64,000 nucleotides of DNA from Azophilus sp965200465 (GTDB taxonomy: Bacteria; Pseudomonadota; Gammaproteobacteria; Pseudomonadales; Azotimanducaceae): contig OZ241358.1 of assembly GCA_965200465.1 (NCBI GenBank), forward strand, positions 372,001-436,000. Direction: 5' to 3'. The translations under genes were made by a program, and so were the position numbers. The notes beneath the pieces are model-generated. The model saw nothing but the letters and a program-made list of their open reading frames with translations. It was not told where the DNA came from and searched no databases. Every line of letters begins with the position of its first letter. Positions within the stretch are counted from its first letter, which is position 1. This document shows, piece after piece, positions 15,716-26,100 of this stretch.

Positions 15716-16624
15716 TTATCCAGACGCGGCTTGCAAGTCGGCGGCCAGGATGCGTATCCAGCGTTCCTCGGTAATGAACCCGGAGCCCCAAACAGCGTAG
15801 TCCGGCCCCAAGCCCTTGGCGATGATCTCGTCCAAACTCGCACCCTCCGCCAACGCCGCGGCGACCTTTTGCCTAGTGCTGCGCAGGGCCTTGATGGTGG
15901 CCTTGACGTCTGCCAAGCCGCCGAGGGGTCCATGGCCGGGGATGACCTTGACGTCCGGGGCGGCCCACTCCAGCACCGCCTCCAGGTTGGCGATGTAGCC
16001 GGTCAGGGTGCCGCCGGCCTCCAGGTCGATGTACGGGAAGCGGCCGGCGAACAGCTGATCCCCCAAGTGCAGGACGTTGGAGGTGCGGAACCAAACGGCG
16101 CTGTCGCCGTCCGTGTGCCCCGAGGGCAGGTGCAAAAGACGTATCTCCTCGCCATTGAAATGCACGCTCATGGACTCCGCGAAGGTGACGACCGGCAGGG
16201 CCGCCGCCGGCAGGCCGTCGTCCATGAGCAGACGCGCCCGCACGTTGCGGTGCGCTATGAGGGTGCCGGCCTGGCCGAAGTGCGGATTGCCGCCCACATG
16301 ATCGCCGTGGTAGTGGGTGTTGAGGATGAACTTTGGCCGGCCGCCGCCGAGGGCGTCTATGGCGGCCTGAATGCGGCCCGCCAAGGGCAGGAACTGATCA
16401 TCGACGATGAGCACGCCGTCTTCGCCCACCGATGCGGCGATGTTGCCGCCGGCGCCAATGAGCATATGCACCGGGCCGCGCACGGGAACGGCTTTGACCT
16501 GCACGTCCTTGAAACGGTCTTCGGCGGCGACCAAGGCTGGCGCCGCCGCCCACAACGCCAAAAGCAGCCCTGCGGCAGCCGTTTTGCGCATCGGCGGCTT
16601 CGCCGGATGAAATTGCCCAACCAT
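15716..16624 (-). CDS. Exported metallo-beta-lactamase-fold hydrolase
   Basis: The 302-aa protein carries the MBL metal motif 'NTHYHGDHVGG' (H104, H106, D108, H109), further ligands in 'LPSGHTDGDSAVWF' and 'LHLGDQLFAGRFPY', and a terminal His in 'VIPGHGPLG'. It opens with a signal peptide 'TAAAGLLLALWAAAPALVAA', so it acts in the periplasm. AAGGAGG six bases before ATG 16624 settles the start. Such exported MBL proteins resemble SoxH/quinoprotein-relay or B3-like enzymes; the substrate is unknown and antibiotic hydrolysis should not be assumed. Confidence 0.9.
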   Translation of the reverse strand: MVGQFHPAKPPMRKTAAAGLLLALWAAAPALVAAEDRFKDVQVKAVPVRGPVHMLIGAGGNIAASVGEDGVLIVDDQFLPLAGRIQAAIDALGGGRPKFILNTHYHGDHVGGNPHFGQAGTLIAHRNVRARLLMDDGLPAAALPVVTFAESMSVHFNGEEIRLLHLPSGHTDGDSAVWFRTSNVLHLGDQLFAGRFPYIDLEAGGTLTGYIANLEAVLEWAAPDVKVIPGHGPLGGLADVKATIKALRSTRQKVAAALAEGASLDEIIAKGLGPDYAVWGSGFITEERWIRILAADLQAASG

Positions 16625-16725
16625 CTGGTCCTCCTTACGCCGGAAACCCTACAGCGCAACTCTCTGCGAAATTAAGGGCTTTTCTGCGTTGCTGCAAGCG
16701 GTTATTCTGCACACCTTAAGTTGGC

Positions 16726-16802
16726 GCCGGAATAGCTCAGTTAGGTAGAGCGGCTGATTCGTAATCAGTAGGTCCGCAGTTCGAATCTGCGTTCCGGCAC
16801 CA
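16726..16802 (+). tRNA. tRNA-Thr(CGT)
   Basis: A full cloverleaf can be folded by eye. Acceptor GCCGGAA pairs with TTCCGGC, the D-arm contains AGCTCAGTTAGGTAGAGC, the anticodon stem is GCTGA/TCAGT (one G-T) with loop TTCGTAA, and the T-arm is CGCAG-TTCGAAT-CTGCG. Loop positions 34-36 are CGT, which reads ACG (Thr). The discriminator A and the 3' CCA are encoded. It sits between the MBL-fold gene and nadC, and could serve as an integration target, though no attachment repeat is seen. Confidence 0.95.
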
Positions 16803-16874
16803 GATTTCCGCGCAGCGGGAATCCTAGGCATCCCTTGCTTAGGCGGCCGGCGTTTGGCCCTTCGCGCAGCGCCG

Positions 16875-17726
16875 TTAGCCGAGGTCTGCGGCTAGGGTGA
16901 AGCGCATCGACAGATCCAAGGACTGCACGTCCTTGGTCAGGGCGCCCACGGAGATGCAGTCCACGCCGGTTTCGGCAATTGCTCTGATGTGCCTCTCGTC
17001 AATGCCCCCGGACGCCTCCAGCTTGGCGCGGCCCTTGGCCAAGGCCACGGCCTGCCGAATTGCGGCGATGGAGAAGTTGTCCAGCATGATGAGGTCCGCG
17101 CCGGCGTCCAAGGCTTCCTCAAGCTCCGACAGGGACTCCACTTCCACCTCCACGACCAGTCCGTTGTCTTGGCGTTGCGCTTGGCGGACGGCTTCGCTGA
17201 TGGAGCCGGCGGCGGCGATGTGGTTCTCCTTGATGAGGTAGGCGTCGAACAGGCCGAGGCGGTGGTTGCGCCCGCCGCCGCAGCGCACGGCGTACTTCTG
17301 CGCCAAGCGCAGGCCGGGGATGGTCTTGCGCGTGTCCAGCAGTTGGCAGCGGGTGCCGTCAAGCAGGCGCAGCAAGCGCCGGGTTTGGGTGGCGGCGCCG
17401 GAAAGCAACTGCACGAAGTTCAGCGCCGTCCGCTCGGCGGTCAGGATGGCCCTGGCTTGGCCGCGCAACTCGAAGAGCGCCTGCCCGGCGCTGAGGTCAT
17501 CGCCATCCGCCACGCGCCAATCGACCCTGAGGGTGCCGTTGAAGTGCGCCGCCACCGCGTCGACCCAAGGCCGTCCGCAAAAAACGCCGGCCCCCCGGGT
17601 GACGACCAAGCCGCTGCCGTTGGTGGTCGGCGGAATCAGCGCCGCCGTGACGTCGCCGCTGCCCACGTCTTCGGCAAGCGCAGACTCAACGGCGGCGGAG
17701 ACGCTGGCCCGCAGGTCCGGCGTCAT
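16875..17726 (-). CDS. nadC: Nicotinate-nucleotide pyrophosphorylase (carboxylating)
   Basis: The 283-aa protein has the quinolinate phosphoribosyltransferase pattern: 'ALAEDVGSGDVTAALIP', 'ERTALNFVQLLSGAAT', 'DTRKTIPGLRLAQKYAVRCG' with the substrate-binding Arg/Lys/His residues, 'IKENHI' and 'EASGGIDERHI'. It converts quinolinate and PRPP to nicotinate mononucleotide in NAD biosynthesis. ATG 17726 gives the normal family length; a TTG at 17837 would add 37 unlike residues. It is divergent from ampD, the same neighbourhood as in enterobacteria and pseudomonads. Confidence 0.93.
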   Translation of the reverse strand: MTPDLRASVSAAVESALAEDVGSGDVTAALIPPTTNGSGLVVTRGAGVFCGRPWVDAVAAHFNGTLRVDWRVADGDDLSAGQALFELRGQARAILTAERTALNFVQLLSGAATQTRRLLRLLDGTRCQLLDTRKTIPGLRLAQKYAVRCGGGRNHRLGLFDAYLIKENHIAAAGSISEAVRQAQRQDNGLVVEVEVESLSELEEALDAGADLIMLDNFSIAAIRQAVALAKGRAKLEASGGIDERHIRAIAETGVDCISVGALTKDVQSLDLSMRFTLAADLG

Positions 17727-18034
17727 CGGTGCAAAGTCGTTTGGGTGCAATGCCCGCCTCCCGTCGCCGGCGGCTCTCCCTTGCGGCGCCAGCTTTTCCG
17801 AGCCCTTGCAAAAAGCAGGGAACACAGGCTCTTTCAATTGAAAAAATCCCCATTAAATCAAAGTGTTGTCAAATAGTCTGAATCGCCCTTCCAACGCCCT
17901 TAATCCCCGCTGGACCAGACCGCCAACAAACAACCCCAAAATCCTCAACAGCAAATCCTTATTAGGGGATTAGAGTTCCAGCACCGAAGGTTCTTGGTGA
18001 TTGACGGCACCCTCTATGGGAGGATGATTGTACT
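17727..18034. promoter_or_regulatory. Divergent nadC/ampD intergenic region
   Basis: About 300 bp, more AT-rich than average. On the minus strand a consensus -35 hexamer TTGACA (plus positions 17867-17872) faces nadC, but the matching -10 is poor. An 8-bp inverted pair TAATCCCC/GGGGATTA lies toward ampD. The ampD GTG at 18035 has GGGAGG upstream. Promoter positions remain tentative. Confidence 0.3.
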
Positions 18035-18580
18035 GTGGAAATCGACGCCCAGCATTGGTTGGCGGAAGCGCGGCGGCTGCCCTCGCCCAACTGCGACGCC
18101 CGTCCGCACCGGCGGGAGATCAGCCTGATCGTCCTGCACGGCATTTCCCTGCCGCCGGGAGAGTTCGGCGGCGGCTTGATCGACCAGTTGTTCACCAACC
18201 AATTGCGGCCGGACCCCGACGGTCCCCTGGCGGACTTGGCCGGCGTTCGGGTTTCCAGCCATCTGCTGATCGACCGTCGGGGGCGTTGCACCCAGTACGT
18301 CCCCTTTGACCAACGGGCTTGGCACGCCGGCCAATCATCTTGGTGCGGCCGGCCCAACTGCAACGACTACGCCATCGGCGTGGAGCTGGAGGGCACGGAC
18401 CACCGCCCCTACGCGGAAGCGCAGTACCGCAAGCTCATCCCCCTGCTACGCACCCTGTTGGCGGCCTACCCCGGCCTGTCCCCGGAGGCCGTCGTCGGCC
18501 ATCAGGAAGTGGCGCCGGGGCGCAAGACCGACCCAGGCCCAGCCTTCGACTGGCGGCGGGTGCTGCTGGCGCTGGGTTAG
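18035..18580 (+). CDS. ampD: 1,6-anhydro-N-acetylmuramyl-L-alanine amidase
   Basis: The 181-aa amidase_2 protein has the AmpD zinc ligands H35 ('IVLHGIS'), H156 ('VVGHQEVAPGRKTDPGPAFDW') and D166, with catalytic K164; spacing matches characterised AmpD. It cleaves 1,6-anhydromuropeptides in the cytoplasm during cell-wall recycling. No signal peptide is seen, which separates it from AmiD-type exported amidases. Start is GTG. The type III-like methyltransferase gene begins 70 bp downstream on the same strand but is unlikely to be functionally linked. Confidence 0.94.
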   Translation: MEIDAQHWLAEARRLPSPNCDARPHRREISLIVLHGISLPPGEFGGGLIDQLFTNQLRPDPDGPLADLAGVRVSSHLLIDRRGRCTQYVPFDQRAWHAGQSSWCGRPNCNDYAIGVELEGTDHRPYAEAQYRKLIPLLRTLLAAYPGLSPEAVVGHQEVAPGRKTDPGPAFDWRRVLLALG

Positions 18581-18650
18581 GATGCGATAATGCCGTAGAG
18601 GATTGGGTTCGACGCGGGCCTAAGAGGCGCCTCAACCGCAAGTCTAGGGA

Positions 18651-21407
18651 GTGAAGGTGGCCATTGGCAAAACAAAAGCAACCAAGAAAGGGCGGGGCGC
18701 CAAAAACTACGCCCATCCCGAAGCCAGTGCGCTGCTGCGGCCAGATGCCGGTGCCCAGGCGCAGTTCCGCAAAAAGAAGCCGCCGGCCGCCCACCGCTAC
18801 GATTCGTCGCTGTCCCCGGCGCTGGATTGGGACGGGCAAAATGCCGCCCGCGAGCTGGGCGAGGCGAAGATCGCCAGCTTGCAGGAGCGCATTGGGCGGC
18901 TTTCCGCCATGGTCGATTCGGCGGCGGCCGGCAGGCTTGCGGACCTCGACTTGGTTGACCTGAAGGCCGACCTCGCCGCGGCCCGGGAAGAAGCCGCCGA
19001 ACTCAAGGCCCTCAGCAAGCCCTTCCTTAACTGGGCGGGCAAGGCGGAGCGGCTGTCTTTTGAGGTGCCGACCCTGCCCCTGTTCGTCCACGAGCGGCTA
19101 TCGACCACCGCCATTCTGGAAACCTTGAAAGGGCACCGCCGAGATGCCCAAGCAAACCTGGACCTGTTCGGCGAGAGCGATCTGTCCATTCACGACCGTC
19201 TGCTCAAGGCATACGAGCATCCGGCCGGCTGGGTGAACCGCCTGATCTTGGGCGACTCCTTAATGGTGATGAACTCCCTGCTCGGCTACGAGGGCTTGGG
19301 CGGACAGGTGCAGACAATTTACATGGATCCGCCCTACGCCGTGAAGTTCGGCTCCAACTTCCAGCCCTTCGTGCGCAAGCGGGACGTGGCGCACGGGGAC
19401 GACGAGCACATGGTGCGGGAACCGGAAATGGTGCAAGCCTACCGGGACACTTGGGAACTGGGTCTGCACTCCTTTCTGACCTACCTGCGCGACCGGCTGC
19501 TGCTGGCTCGGGACCTGCTGCACCCCTCCGGCAGCATCTTCGTGCAGATGTCCGACACCAACCTGCACCATGTGCGCGAGCTGATGGACGAGGTGTTCGG
19601 GCCGGAGTGCTTCGTCTCGCAAATCAGCTTTCAAACCACCTCGTATTTTCAAACCAGAACGCTCGCAACGCTCGGCGACTTCTTGCTCTGGTACGCCAAG
19701 GATCCGGAGCGGCTGAAGGTACGCAAGCTGTTCGAGGCGCAGCCGATAACCCTAGGTGAAGGTGACGCAAGTTGGGTGTTACTTCCGGACGGAACCCACC
19801 GGGGTGTGACTGCCGCCGAGAAGCGTGGGGAAGCGCCGCTGCCCAATGATGCCCGACTCTACAAACCCGCCGATATGCGATCTCCAGGCGCATCCCGTGA
19901 GCCACAGCCGTTCAAGTTCAAGGGCAAAATCTACACGCCAGGCGCCAATGCTCACTGGAGTGCCAATTATCCTGACGGACTCAAACGCCTCGCCACCGCG
20001 GATCGCATCCACGTCGCCGCAAATAGCATTCGATATCGGCGCTTCGCCTCGGACTTCCCCTTCAAGGAGCGTGGCAATCTCTGGACGGATACCCTCACCG
20101 GCAGCTTCACGGACGAAAAGATGTACGTCGTACAAACCAATCCCAAGGTCGTGGAACGCTGCTTGCTGATGACCTCGGATCCGGGCGATCTGGTCTTCGA
20201 CCCCACCTGCGGCGCCGGCACCACGGCCTATTGCGCGGAGAAGTGGGGGCGGCGCTGGATCACCGTCGACACTTCCCGCGTGCCTTTGGCGCTGGCCCGG
20301 CAACGGCTGCTGACCAGCACCTTCGACTTCCACCAACTCAAGGAGCCGGAGCGCGGCCCGGCCGGCGGCTTCGAGTATCGGCGCAAGCGGAACCGGAAGG
20401 GCGAGGAGGTCGGCGGCATCGTGCCCCATGTCACGCTCAGGTCGATTGCGAACGACGAACCAGCTAGAGAGGAAGTGCTGTTTGACCGACCGGAGAAGGA
20501 CGCAAACGTCACCCGGGTCAGCGGCCCGTTCTGCGTGGAGGCGACCATCCCCGCGCCGGTTGATTGGGAGGGCGACGGGGAGGAGGATTCCGGCGACCTC
20601 TCCGCCGCGGAAGACTACGACCGCCATGTGCTGCGCATGCTCGAGGTGCTGCGCCATTCACCGGTGCTGCGCCTCGGCGGCGGGCGCACCGTCAAGCTGA
20701 CTAAGGTGCGCCCCCCGGCCCGCACGATGAACCTGTCCGCCGAAGCGGTGGTCGGGGGCGATGCGGGGCGCACCGTGGCCATCGTCTTCGGCCCGGAGAA
20801 CGGCGCCGTTTCGGAGACCTTGGTGTTCGAGGCGGCGAAGGAAGCCTACGCCAAGGGCTACGGCGAGCTTTACGTCATCGGCTTCGCCATTCAGCCCAAC
20901 GCCCGCCGCCTGATCGAAGGCTGCGAGCAGACGGTGGGGGTGCCGGCCGCCTACGTTCAGGCGAGCATGGACTTGGTGATGGGGGACTTGCTAAAAAATC
21001 TGCGCTCCAGCCAGATATTCTCGGTTTGCGGGTTGCCGGACATCCGCATCCGACCCGCGGCAGAGGGCCGACACCAAGTGGAACTGCTGGGCTTGGACGT
21101 CTTCGACCCGGTCGCAATGGAAGCCAAACATCGGGACGGCCACGACGTTCCCGCTTGGTTCTTGGATACGGACTACAACGGCCTCTGCTTCCACGTTTGC
21201 CAAGCATTCTTTCCGCGCACCTCGGCTTGGGAGAGCCTCAAGCGCTCGCTGCGGGGCGAGTTCGAGGACAGCCTTTGGACGCATCTTTCCGGCACGGTCA
21301 GCGCCCCGTTCCAAACCGGCGAGCATGGCTCGGTTGCGGTGAAGGTGATCGACGACCGGGGCAACGAACTAATGGTGGTGAAGGCGTTGACAGAGGCGGA
21401 GGCGTGA
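18651..21407 (+). CDS. Type III-like DNA methyltransferase (Mod)
   Basis: The 918-aa protein is a beta-class amino-methyltransferase: catalytic 'YMDPPYAVKFGSN' (DPPY at 226-229) precedes the AdoMet-binding 'VFDPTCGAGTTAY' (D517 region). Between them lies a target-recognition region, and a ~350-aa C-terminal domain follows. It should methylate adenine (or N4-cytosine) to protect host DNA. The N-terminal ~50 residues are Lys/Ala-rich. GTG 18651 or GTG 18657 could be the start; the GGGAG upstream suits the second slightly better. It heads a three-gene cluster with an OLD-like ATPase and a Res-like helicase-nuclease. Confidence 0.9.
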   Translation: MKVAIGKTKATKKGRGAKNYAHPEASALLRPDAGAQAQFRKKKPPAAHRYDSSLSPALDWDGQNAARELGEAKIASLQERIGRLSAMVDSAAAGRLADLDLVDLKADLAAAREEAAELKALSKPFLNWAGKAERLSFEVPTLPLFVHERLSTTAILETLKGHRRDAQANLDLFGESDLSIHDRLLKAYEHPAGWVNRLILGDSLMVMNSLLGYEGLGGQVQTIYMDPPYAVKFGSNFQPFVRKRDVAHGDDEHMVREPEMVQAYRDTWELGLHSFLTYLRDRLLLARDLLHPSGSIFVQMSDTNLHHVRELMDEVFGPECFVSQISFQTTSYFQTRTLATLGDFLLWYAKDPERLKVRKLFEAQPITLGEGDASWVLLPDGTHRGVTAAEKRGEAPLPNDARLYKPADMRSPGASREPQPFKFKGKIYTPGANAHWSANYPDGLKRLATADRIHVAANSIRYRRFASDFPFKERGNLWTDTLTGSFTDEKMYVVQTNPKVVERCLLMTSDPGDLVFDPTCGAGTTAYCAEKWGRRWITVDTSRVPLALARQRLLTSTFDFHQLKEPERGPAGGFEYRRKRNRKGEEVGGIVPHVTLRSIANDEPAREEVLFDRPEKDANVTRVSGPFCVEATIPAPVDWEGDGEEDSGDLSAAEDYDRHVLRMLEVLRHSPVLRLGGGRTVKLTKVRPPARTMNLSAEAVVGGDAGRTVAIVFGPENGAVSETLVFEAAKEAYAKGYGELYVIGFAIQPNARRLIEGCEQTVGVPAAYVQASMDLVMGDLLKNLRSSQIFSVCGLPDIRIRPAAEGRHQVELLGLDVFDPVAMEAKHRDGHDVPAWFLDTDYNGLCFHVCQAFFPRTSAWESLKRSLRGEFEDSLWTHLSGTVSAPFQTGEHGSVAVKVIDDRGNELMVVKALTEAEA

Positions 21408-21480
21408 TCAAGAGCATTGCCGTCAGGACTGCGCACGGGCATGGAGCGACGGTGCCTGGGCTGCGTTCTAAGGTTGCAGC

Positions 21481-23157
21481 ATGATCCACTGTGTGCGCAT
21501 TCGCGGCTTCAAGCGCTTCGGCGAAGTGGAGTTTCGCCTGCCCGGCCATGTGGTGCTGGCCGGCCCCAACAACACCGGCAAGACGACTGTGCTGCAAGCC
21601 ATAGCCTCATGGTCGCTGGCGCTCCAGCGATGGCGCGAGGCCAACTATTTTAATCCTGGGTCAGGGTATGTGCGCGTGCCGATAGCCCGGCAGGCGTTTT
21701 CGTCGGTTCCGTTGCGCAGTTTTGATCTCCTATGGAAGGACAAGTCGTATCGGGGCCGGATCGAAATTGAAGTCCAGCACAGCGCTGGATGGTCCGTGAC
21801 AATGGAGCTAATCGCTGACACCGCAGAACAGATTTTTGTTCGCCCCGTGAAACAGGGCACGGAGGCGGACGTGCTGCGCAAACTTGAACTACAAACGGTT
21901 TTGATACCGCCGATGACGGGTTTGAGCACCGAGGAACCACTGTTTCAGCCGCCGTTGATAGATCAGTTGCTTGGTCTTGGTCGTCCGGGCGAAGTGCTGC
22001 GCAATTTGCTCGTGCTGGCACATGGCGATGAGTCCTCATGGAATCCGTTGCGGGAATCCATTGGGAAACTTTTTGGCTACGAACTGATGCCGCCGGACGC
22101 CAGCGGACCTTACATACGCTCCGAGTACAGAATGGCTGAGGGTGGCCCCTCTTTGGACATCGCCAGCGCCGGCAGCGGCTTTCAGCAAGTGCTGATGCTG
22201 CTGGCGTTTCTGCATACTCGGCAGGGGGCCGTGCTGTTGCTGGACGAACCGGACGCCCACCTGCATTTGATATTGCAGGACGCCATCTACCACGAACTAC
22301 GTTCCGTGGCGGCCCGGCAAAATTCGCAACTGATTGTTGCCACGCACTCCGAAGTAGTCATCAACGCTGTCGAGCCGCGCGAACTGTGCGTGATGCTGAA
22401 CGAACCAAGGATGGTGGCGGACAACGCCGAGCGCAGCCGGCTGATTTCGTCGCTGCGGGTGCTGAGCAACGCGGACGTCATGCAGGCAATGGATGTTCGC
22501 GGCGTTCTCTACGTCGAGGATTTCACGGACATCAGCATTCTGCGCGCTTGGGCCAAAGTTCTTGGACATCGGGCGGAGGGACTGCTCAACAAGGAGGTCA
22601 TGTGGAAGCCGCTGGCATTCCAAGCACAGGAGCACCGACGAGGCACCAAGGCGGGCGGACGGGGGATTCTGTCGCGGGAGCATTTCGAGGCGTTGCAATT
22701 GGTGCGCGACGGGCTGCCGGGATTGGAGTTGCGCGATGGCGATGCCCAACCACCCGCTCCCGACACGGAAATCACTGGCGCCGGCTGGCAGCGGCTGCGC
22801 TGGCGGCGCTACGAGATCGAAAGTTACTTGGTCCATCCCGATGCGCTGGCCCGCTTCGTTGAGGCGGAAGTTGGAGGTCGTCCTGCCGCCGCTACGCATA
22901 TTGAGGACATGCTTGCCTACTGGCGCAGTGAATTTCCGCCGGCGCTGATTAAGGACCCGCTGGCCGACCCTGTGTTTTTGAACACAACCAAGGCTCGCAA
23001 GGACATCCTTCCGCCACTGCTGGAGGCCGCCGGCCTCCACGGGTTGCCCTACACCCGCTACCACGAAATCGCCGCCTTAATGTTGCCCACGGAAATCCAC
23101 CCCGAAGTGATGGAGAAACTGAACGCCATCTGCCGAGCCTTTGGAGTGCAGCCCTGA
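21481..23157 (+). CDS. OLD-like AAA ATPase with Toprim domain
   Basis: The 558-aa protein starts with an ABC/SMC-like P-loop 'LAGPNNTGKTT' (residues 28-36), later a signature-like 'IASAGSGFQQVLML', Walker B 'LLLDEPDAHLH' (D255-E256) and H-loop 'IVATHSEVVI'. After the ATPase, 'VLYVEDFTDISILRAW' (E346/D350) matches the Toprim start seen in OLD-family nucleases. OLD proteins are ATPase-nucleases, several acting in phage defence (OLD of P2, GajA). Its position inside a Mod-Res cluster suggests an accessory effector or sensor of that system. It has AAGG upstream of the ATG, and its TGA overlaps the proposed start of the Res gene. Confidence 0.85.
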   Translation: MIHCVRIRGFKRFGEVEFRLPGHVVLAGPNNTGKTTVLQAIASWSLALQRWREANYFNPGSGYVRVPIARQAFSSVPLRSFDLLWKDKSYRGRIEIEVQHSAGWSVTMELIADTAEQIFVRPVKQGTEADVLRKLELQTVLIPPMTGLSTEEPLFQPPLIDQLLGLGRPGEVLRNLLVLAHGDESSWNPLRESIGKLFGYELMPPDASGPYIRSEYRMAEGGPSLDIASAGSGFQQVLMLLAFLHTRQGAVLLLDEPDAHLHLILQDAIYHELRSVAARQNSQLIVATHSEVVINAVEPRELCVMLNEPRMVADNAERSRLISSLRVLSNADVMQAMDVRGVLYVEDFTDISILRAWAKVLGHRAEGLLNKEVMWKPLAFQAQEHRRGTKAGGRGILSREHFEALQLVRDGLPGLELRDGDAQPPAPDTEITGAGWQRLRWRRYEIESYLVHPDALARFVEAEVGGRPAAATHIEDMLAYWRSEFPPALIKDPLADPVFLNTTKARKDILPPLLEAAGLHGLPYTRYHEIAALMLPTEIHPEVMEKLNAICRAFGVQP

Positions 23158-26100
23158 ACGTCCACGAGGTCCCGGAGCCCATCCTCAACTCTCCGTTCGA
23201 GGAACCCAAGGAGCATTGGTGGATTACGGAGCACGAGCCGCCGGAGCGCCGAACCGGCCGGCGGCCGGCCATGTACCACTACTGGAAGCCGGGCCGGGAA
23301 TCTTCCGAGCAGCCGGGCGTCGGCACCGCCATTGACCTGAAGCTGGTGAACCGCATCCGCGCCAAGCTGGCCGAGTGGCGGCCCTTGGCGCTGCGCGGTG
23401 AAGGAGGCGTCACCCGCACCAGCATGGAGTTGCTGCGCTACTGGCGGCGGGAGGGGCGCAAGCAGCGGTTGTTCTTCGCCCAATTGGAGGCGGCGGAGAC
23501 CATCATCTTTCTGGCAGAGGCGCGGGAGGATTTCCTGCAGGGGATCGACATTCCCTTGGACGAGCCTGGTGATGAAGCCAAGGTGGGCGGCATCCGCGCC
23601 TTTCGCCGCCAAGCCTGCAAGATGGCCACCGGCAGCGGCAAGACCACAGTGATGGGCATGCTGGCCGCTTGGACTGTCCTCAACAAGGTCGCGGATCGCA
23701 GCGATGTGCGCTTTTCCGACGTGGTGCTGGTGGTCTGCCCCAACGTCACCATCCGCAATCGGCTGGAGGAGCTCAAGCCCCAAGGCGGCGAAGCCAGCCT
23801 GTACCGAACGCGGGATCTGGTCCCCGCTCATCTGATGCCGCAACTCGCCCAGGGCCGGGTGTTGGTTGTCAACTGGCATGTGTTCGAGCCAAGGACCATC
23901 GCCATCGCTGGCCAATCGGCAAAGGTGGTCCGCGCCGGGCGCGAAGTGCAAAGCCGGGAGACCATTCACATCGGCGCCAAAACGACCACCGCCCGGGGCA
24001 AGCGCCATCTGACCTTGGCGGACCTTGAACGGCAGGTCGCCATCGGCCTCATTGCCGTTGTGGATGCGCACCATGACCGTCAAGGCAACCTCAGGTCCGT
24101 TTCGGTGGAGTCCACACGTTATGTCGAGAGCGACGCCAAGCTCATCGAACGGGTGCTGGGCCGCGATGTGGGAGGCAAAGGCAACATTCTGGTGATGAAC
24201 GACGAAGCGCATCACGCCTACCGACTGCGCCGCTCGGAGGCGGATGGGGACGAACCCGAGCTGTTCGGCGAGGCGGACGAGGACGAAGCGTTCTACCAGG
24301 AAGCCACCGTCTGGGTGGACGGGTTGGACCGCATCCACAAGCACCGCCGCATCAACCTGTGCGTTGACTTTTCCGCCACGCCCTACTATTTGGGACGGGT
24401 GGGGCAGCAGGCCAACCGTCCCTTCCCTTGGGTGGTGAGCGACTTCGGGCTGATAGACGCCATCGAATCCGGCTTGGTGAAGATTCCGCAACTGGCGGTG
24501 CGGGATGCCAGCGGCAGCGCCATCCCCGGCTACTTCAACATTTGGCGCTGGATTCTGCCGAAGATGACGCCGGCGGAGCGGGGCGGCAAGCACGGCATGG
24601 TGAAGCCGGAAGCGGTGCTCAAGTACGCCCATGCGCCCTTGGCCATGCTTGGCGGGCTGTGGGAGGAACTGCGCATGGAGTGGGAGCGGCGCGGGGATGA
24701 AAGCCGCCCCCCGGTGTTCATCATCGTGTGCAGGAACACGGCGCTGGCCAAGGTCATCCACCTGTGGCTCGCCGAAGACGAAAGCCCCGTGGGCATTCCC
24801 CCGGCGCATCTTGACGCCCTGCGCAATGCGGAGGGTCGAATCCACACCATCCGCGTTGACACCAAGGTGGTGCGGGAGTCCGACAGCGGGCAAGCCAAAT
24901 CCGACCAAGACCGCTGGATGCGGCTGACCTTGGACACCGTGGGCAAGCTGGATTGGCCGCGGGACGGACAGGGCCGGGCCATCCGCCCGGAGGGGTTCGA
25001 GGCCTTGGCGGCCAAGCTGGAGCGCCCTTTGCACCCACCGGGCCGGGATGTGCGCTGCATCGTCAGCGTGGGGATGCTCACCGAGGGCTGGGACTGCAAC
25101 ACCGTCACCCACATCGTTGGGCTGCGCCCGTTCATGTCGCAGCTATTGTGCGAGCAAGTAACTGGCCGGGGGCTGCGGCGAACCAGCTACGCAGTGGGGG
25201 AGGACGGCAAGCTCAGCGAGGAAGTGGCCAAGATTTTCGGCGTTCCACTGCAGATCGTTCCCTTGAAGGAAAATCCGACCGGCGAGGCAAAGCCTCGTGA
25301 GCAGACTCATCGGGTTCGGGCGGTTCCCGAAAAGATGCACTTGGAGATTCAATTTCCCCGCGTGGAGGGCTACACCGCCTTGGCCTCGGCCTCCCCCCGC
25401 TCCGCCGCCTCCTTGGAGATTCAATTTCCCCGCGTGGAGGGCTACACCCAAGGCATACGCCATCGGCTGAAGGTGGATTGGAGCAGCATCGCTCCCCTGC
25501 GGTTGGATCCTTTGGACATCCCCTCGGAAGTGGAGATGAAGGCTGGTTTGCCCAGCAACACCGGACGGCCCTCCTTGGTCGGTCCCGGCCGCTTGGAGCG
25601 CGTGGATCTGAACCCCTACCGCGCCAACCGCCGCCTGCAGCACTTAGCCTTCGACATGGCGCGGGATCTGACGCGGGAGTTTCGCCAACAACCGGGCTGC
25701 GAGGCGCCGGCCCATGCGCTGTTCACCCAACTGACAACCATCGTTGCCCGCTACCTCAAGGAAAAAGTGCAGCCCATCGCCCCGGCCCAGTCCGCCGACG
25801 CCTTCCTCTCCCCTTGGTACGGCTGGCTGGTGGAGCGTCTGATGGCCGCCGTTCGGCCCGATGGGGCCAATGGGGATGTGCAACTGCCCCGTTTCGAGAG
25901 CGGTCGCGGCCCGGGCTCCACAGCGGAAGTGGATTTTCACACCCTAAGAAACCCCTATCCCGTCGTCAAAAGCCACGTCAACGCGGTGGTGCCCGACACG
26001 GCAAAGTGGGAACAGTCGGCCGCCTACCAGCTCGACAAGCATGAGCAAGTCCACTCCTTCGTCAAGAACGAGGGTCTAGGCTGCGCCATCCCCTACCTGC

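Noticed and set aside
15465..15800. 111-aa plus-strand ORF
   Set aside because: Runs from the inverted-repeat segment into the antisense of the MBL-fold gene; no domain or ribosome binding site.
23058..25112. 684-aa minus-strand ORF
   Set aside because: Antisense to the Res gene, with no recognisable domain and shadow-type composition.
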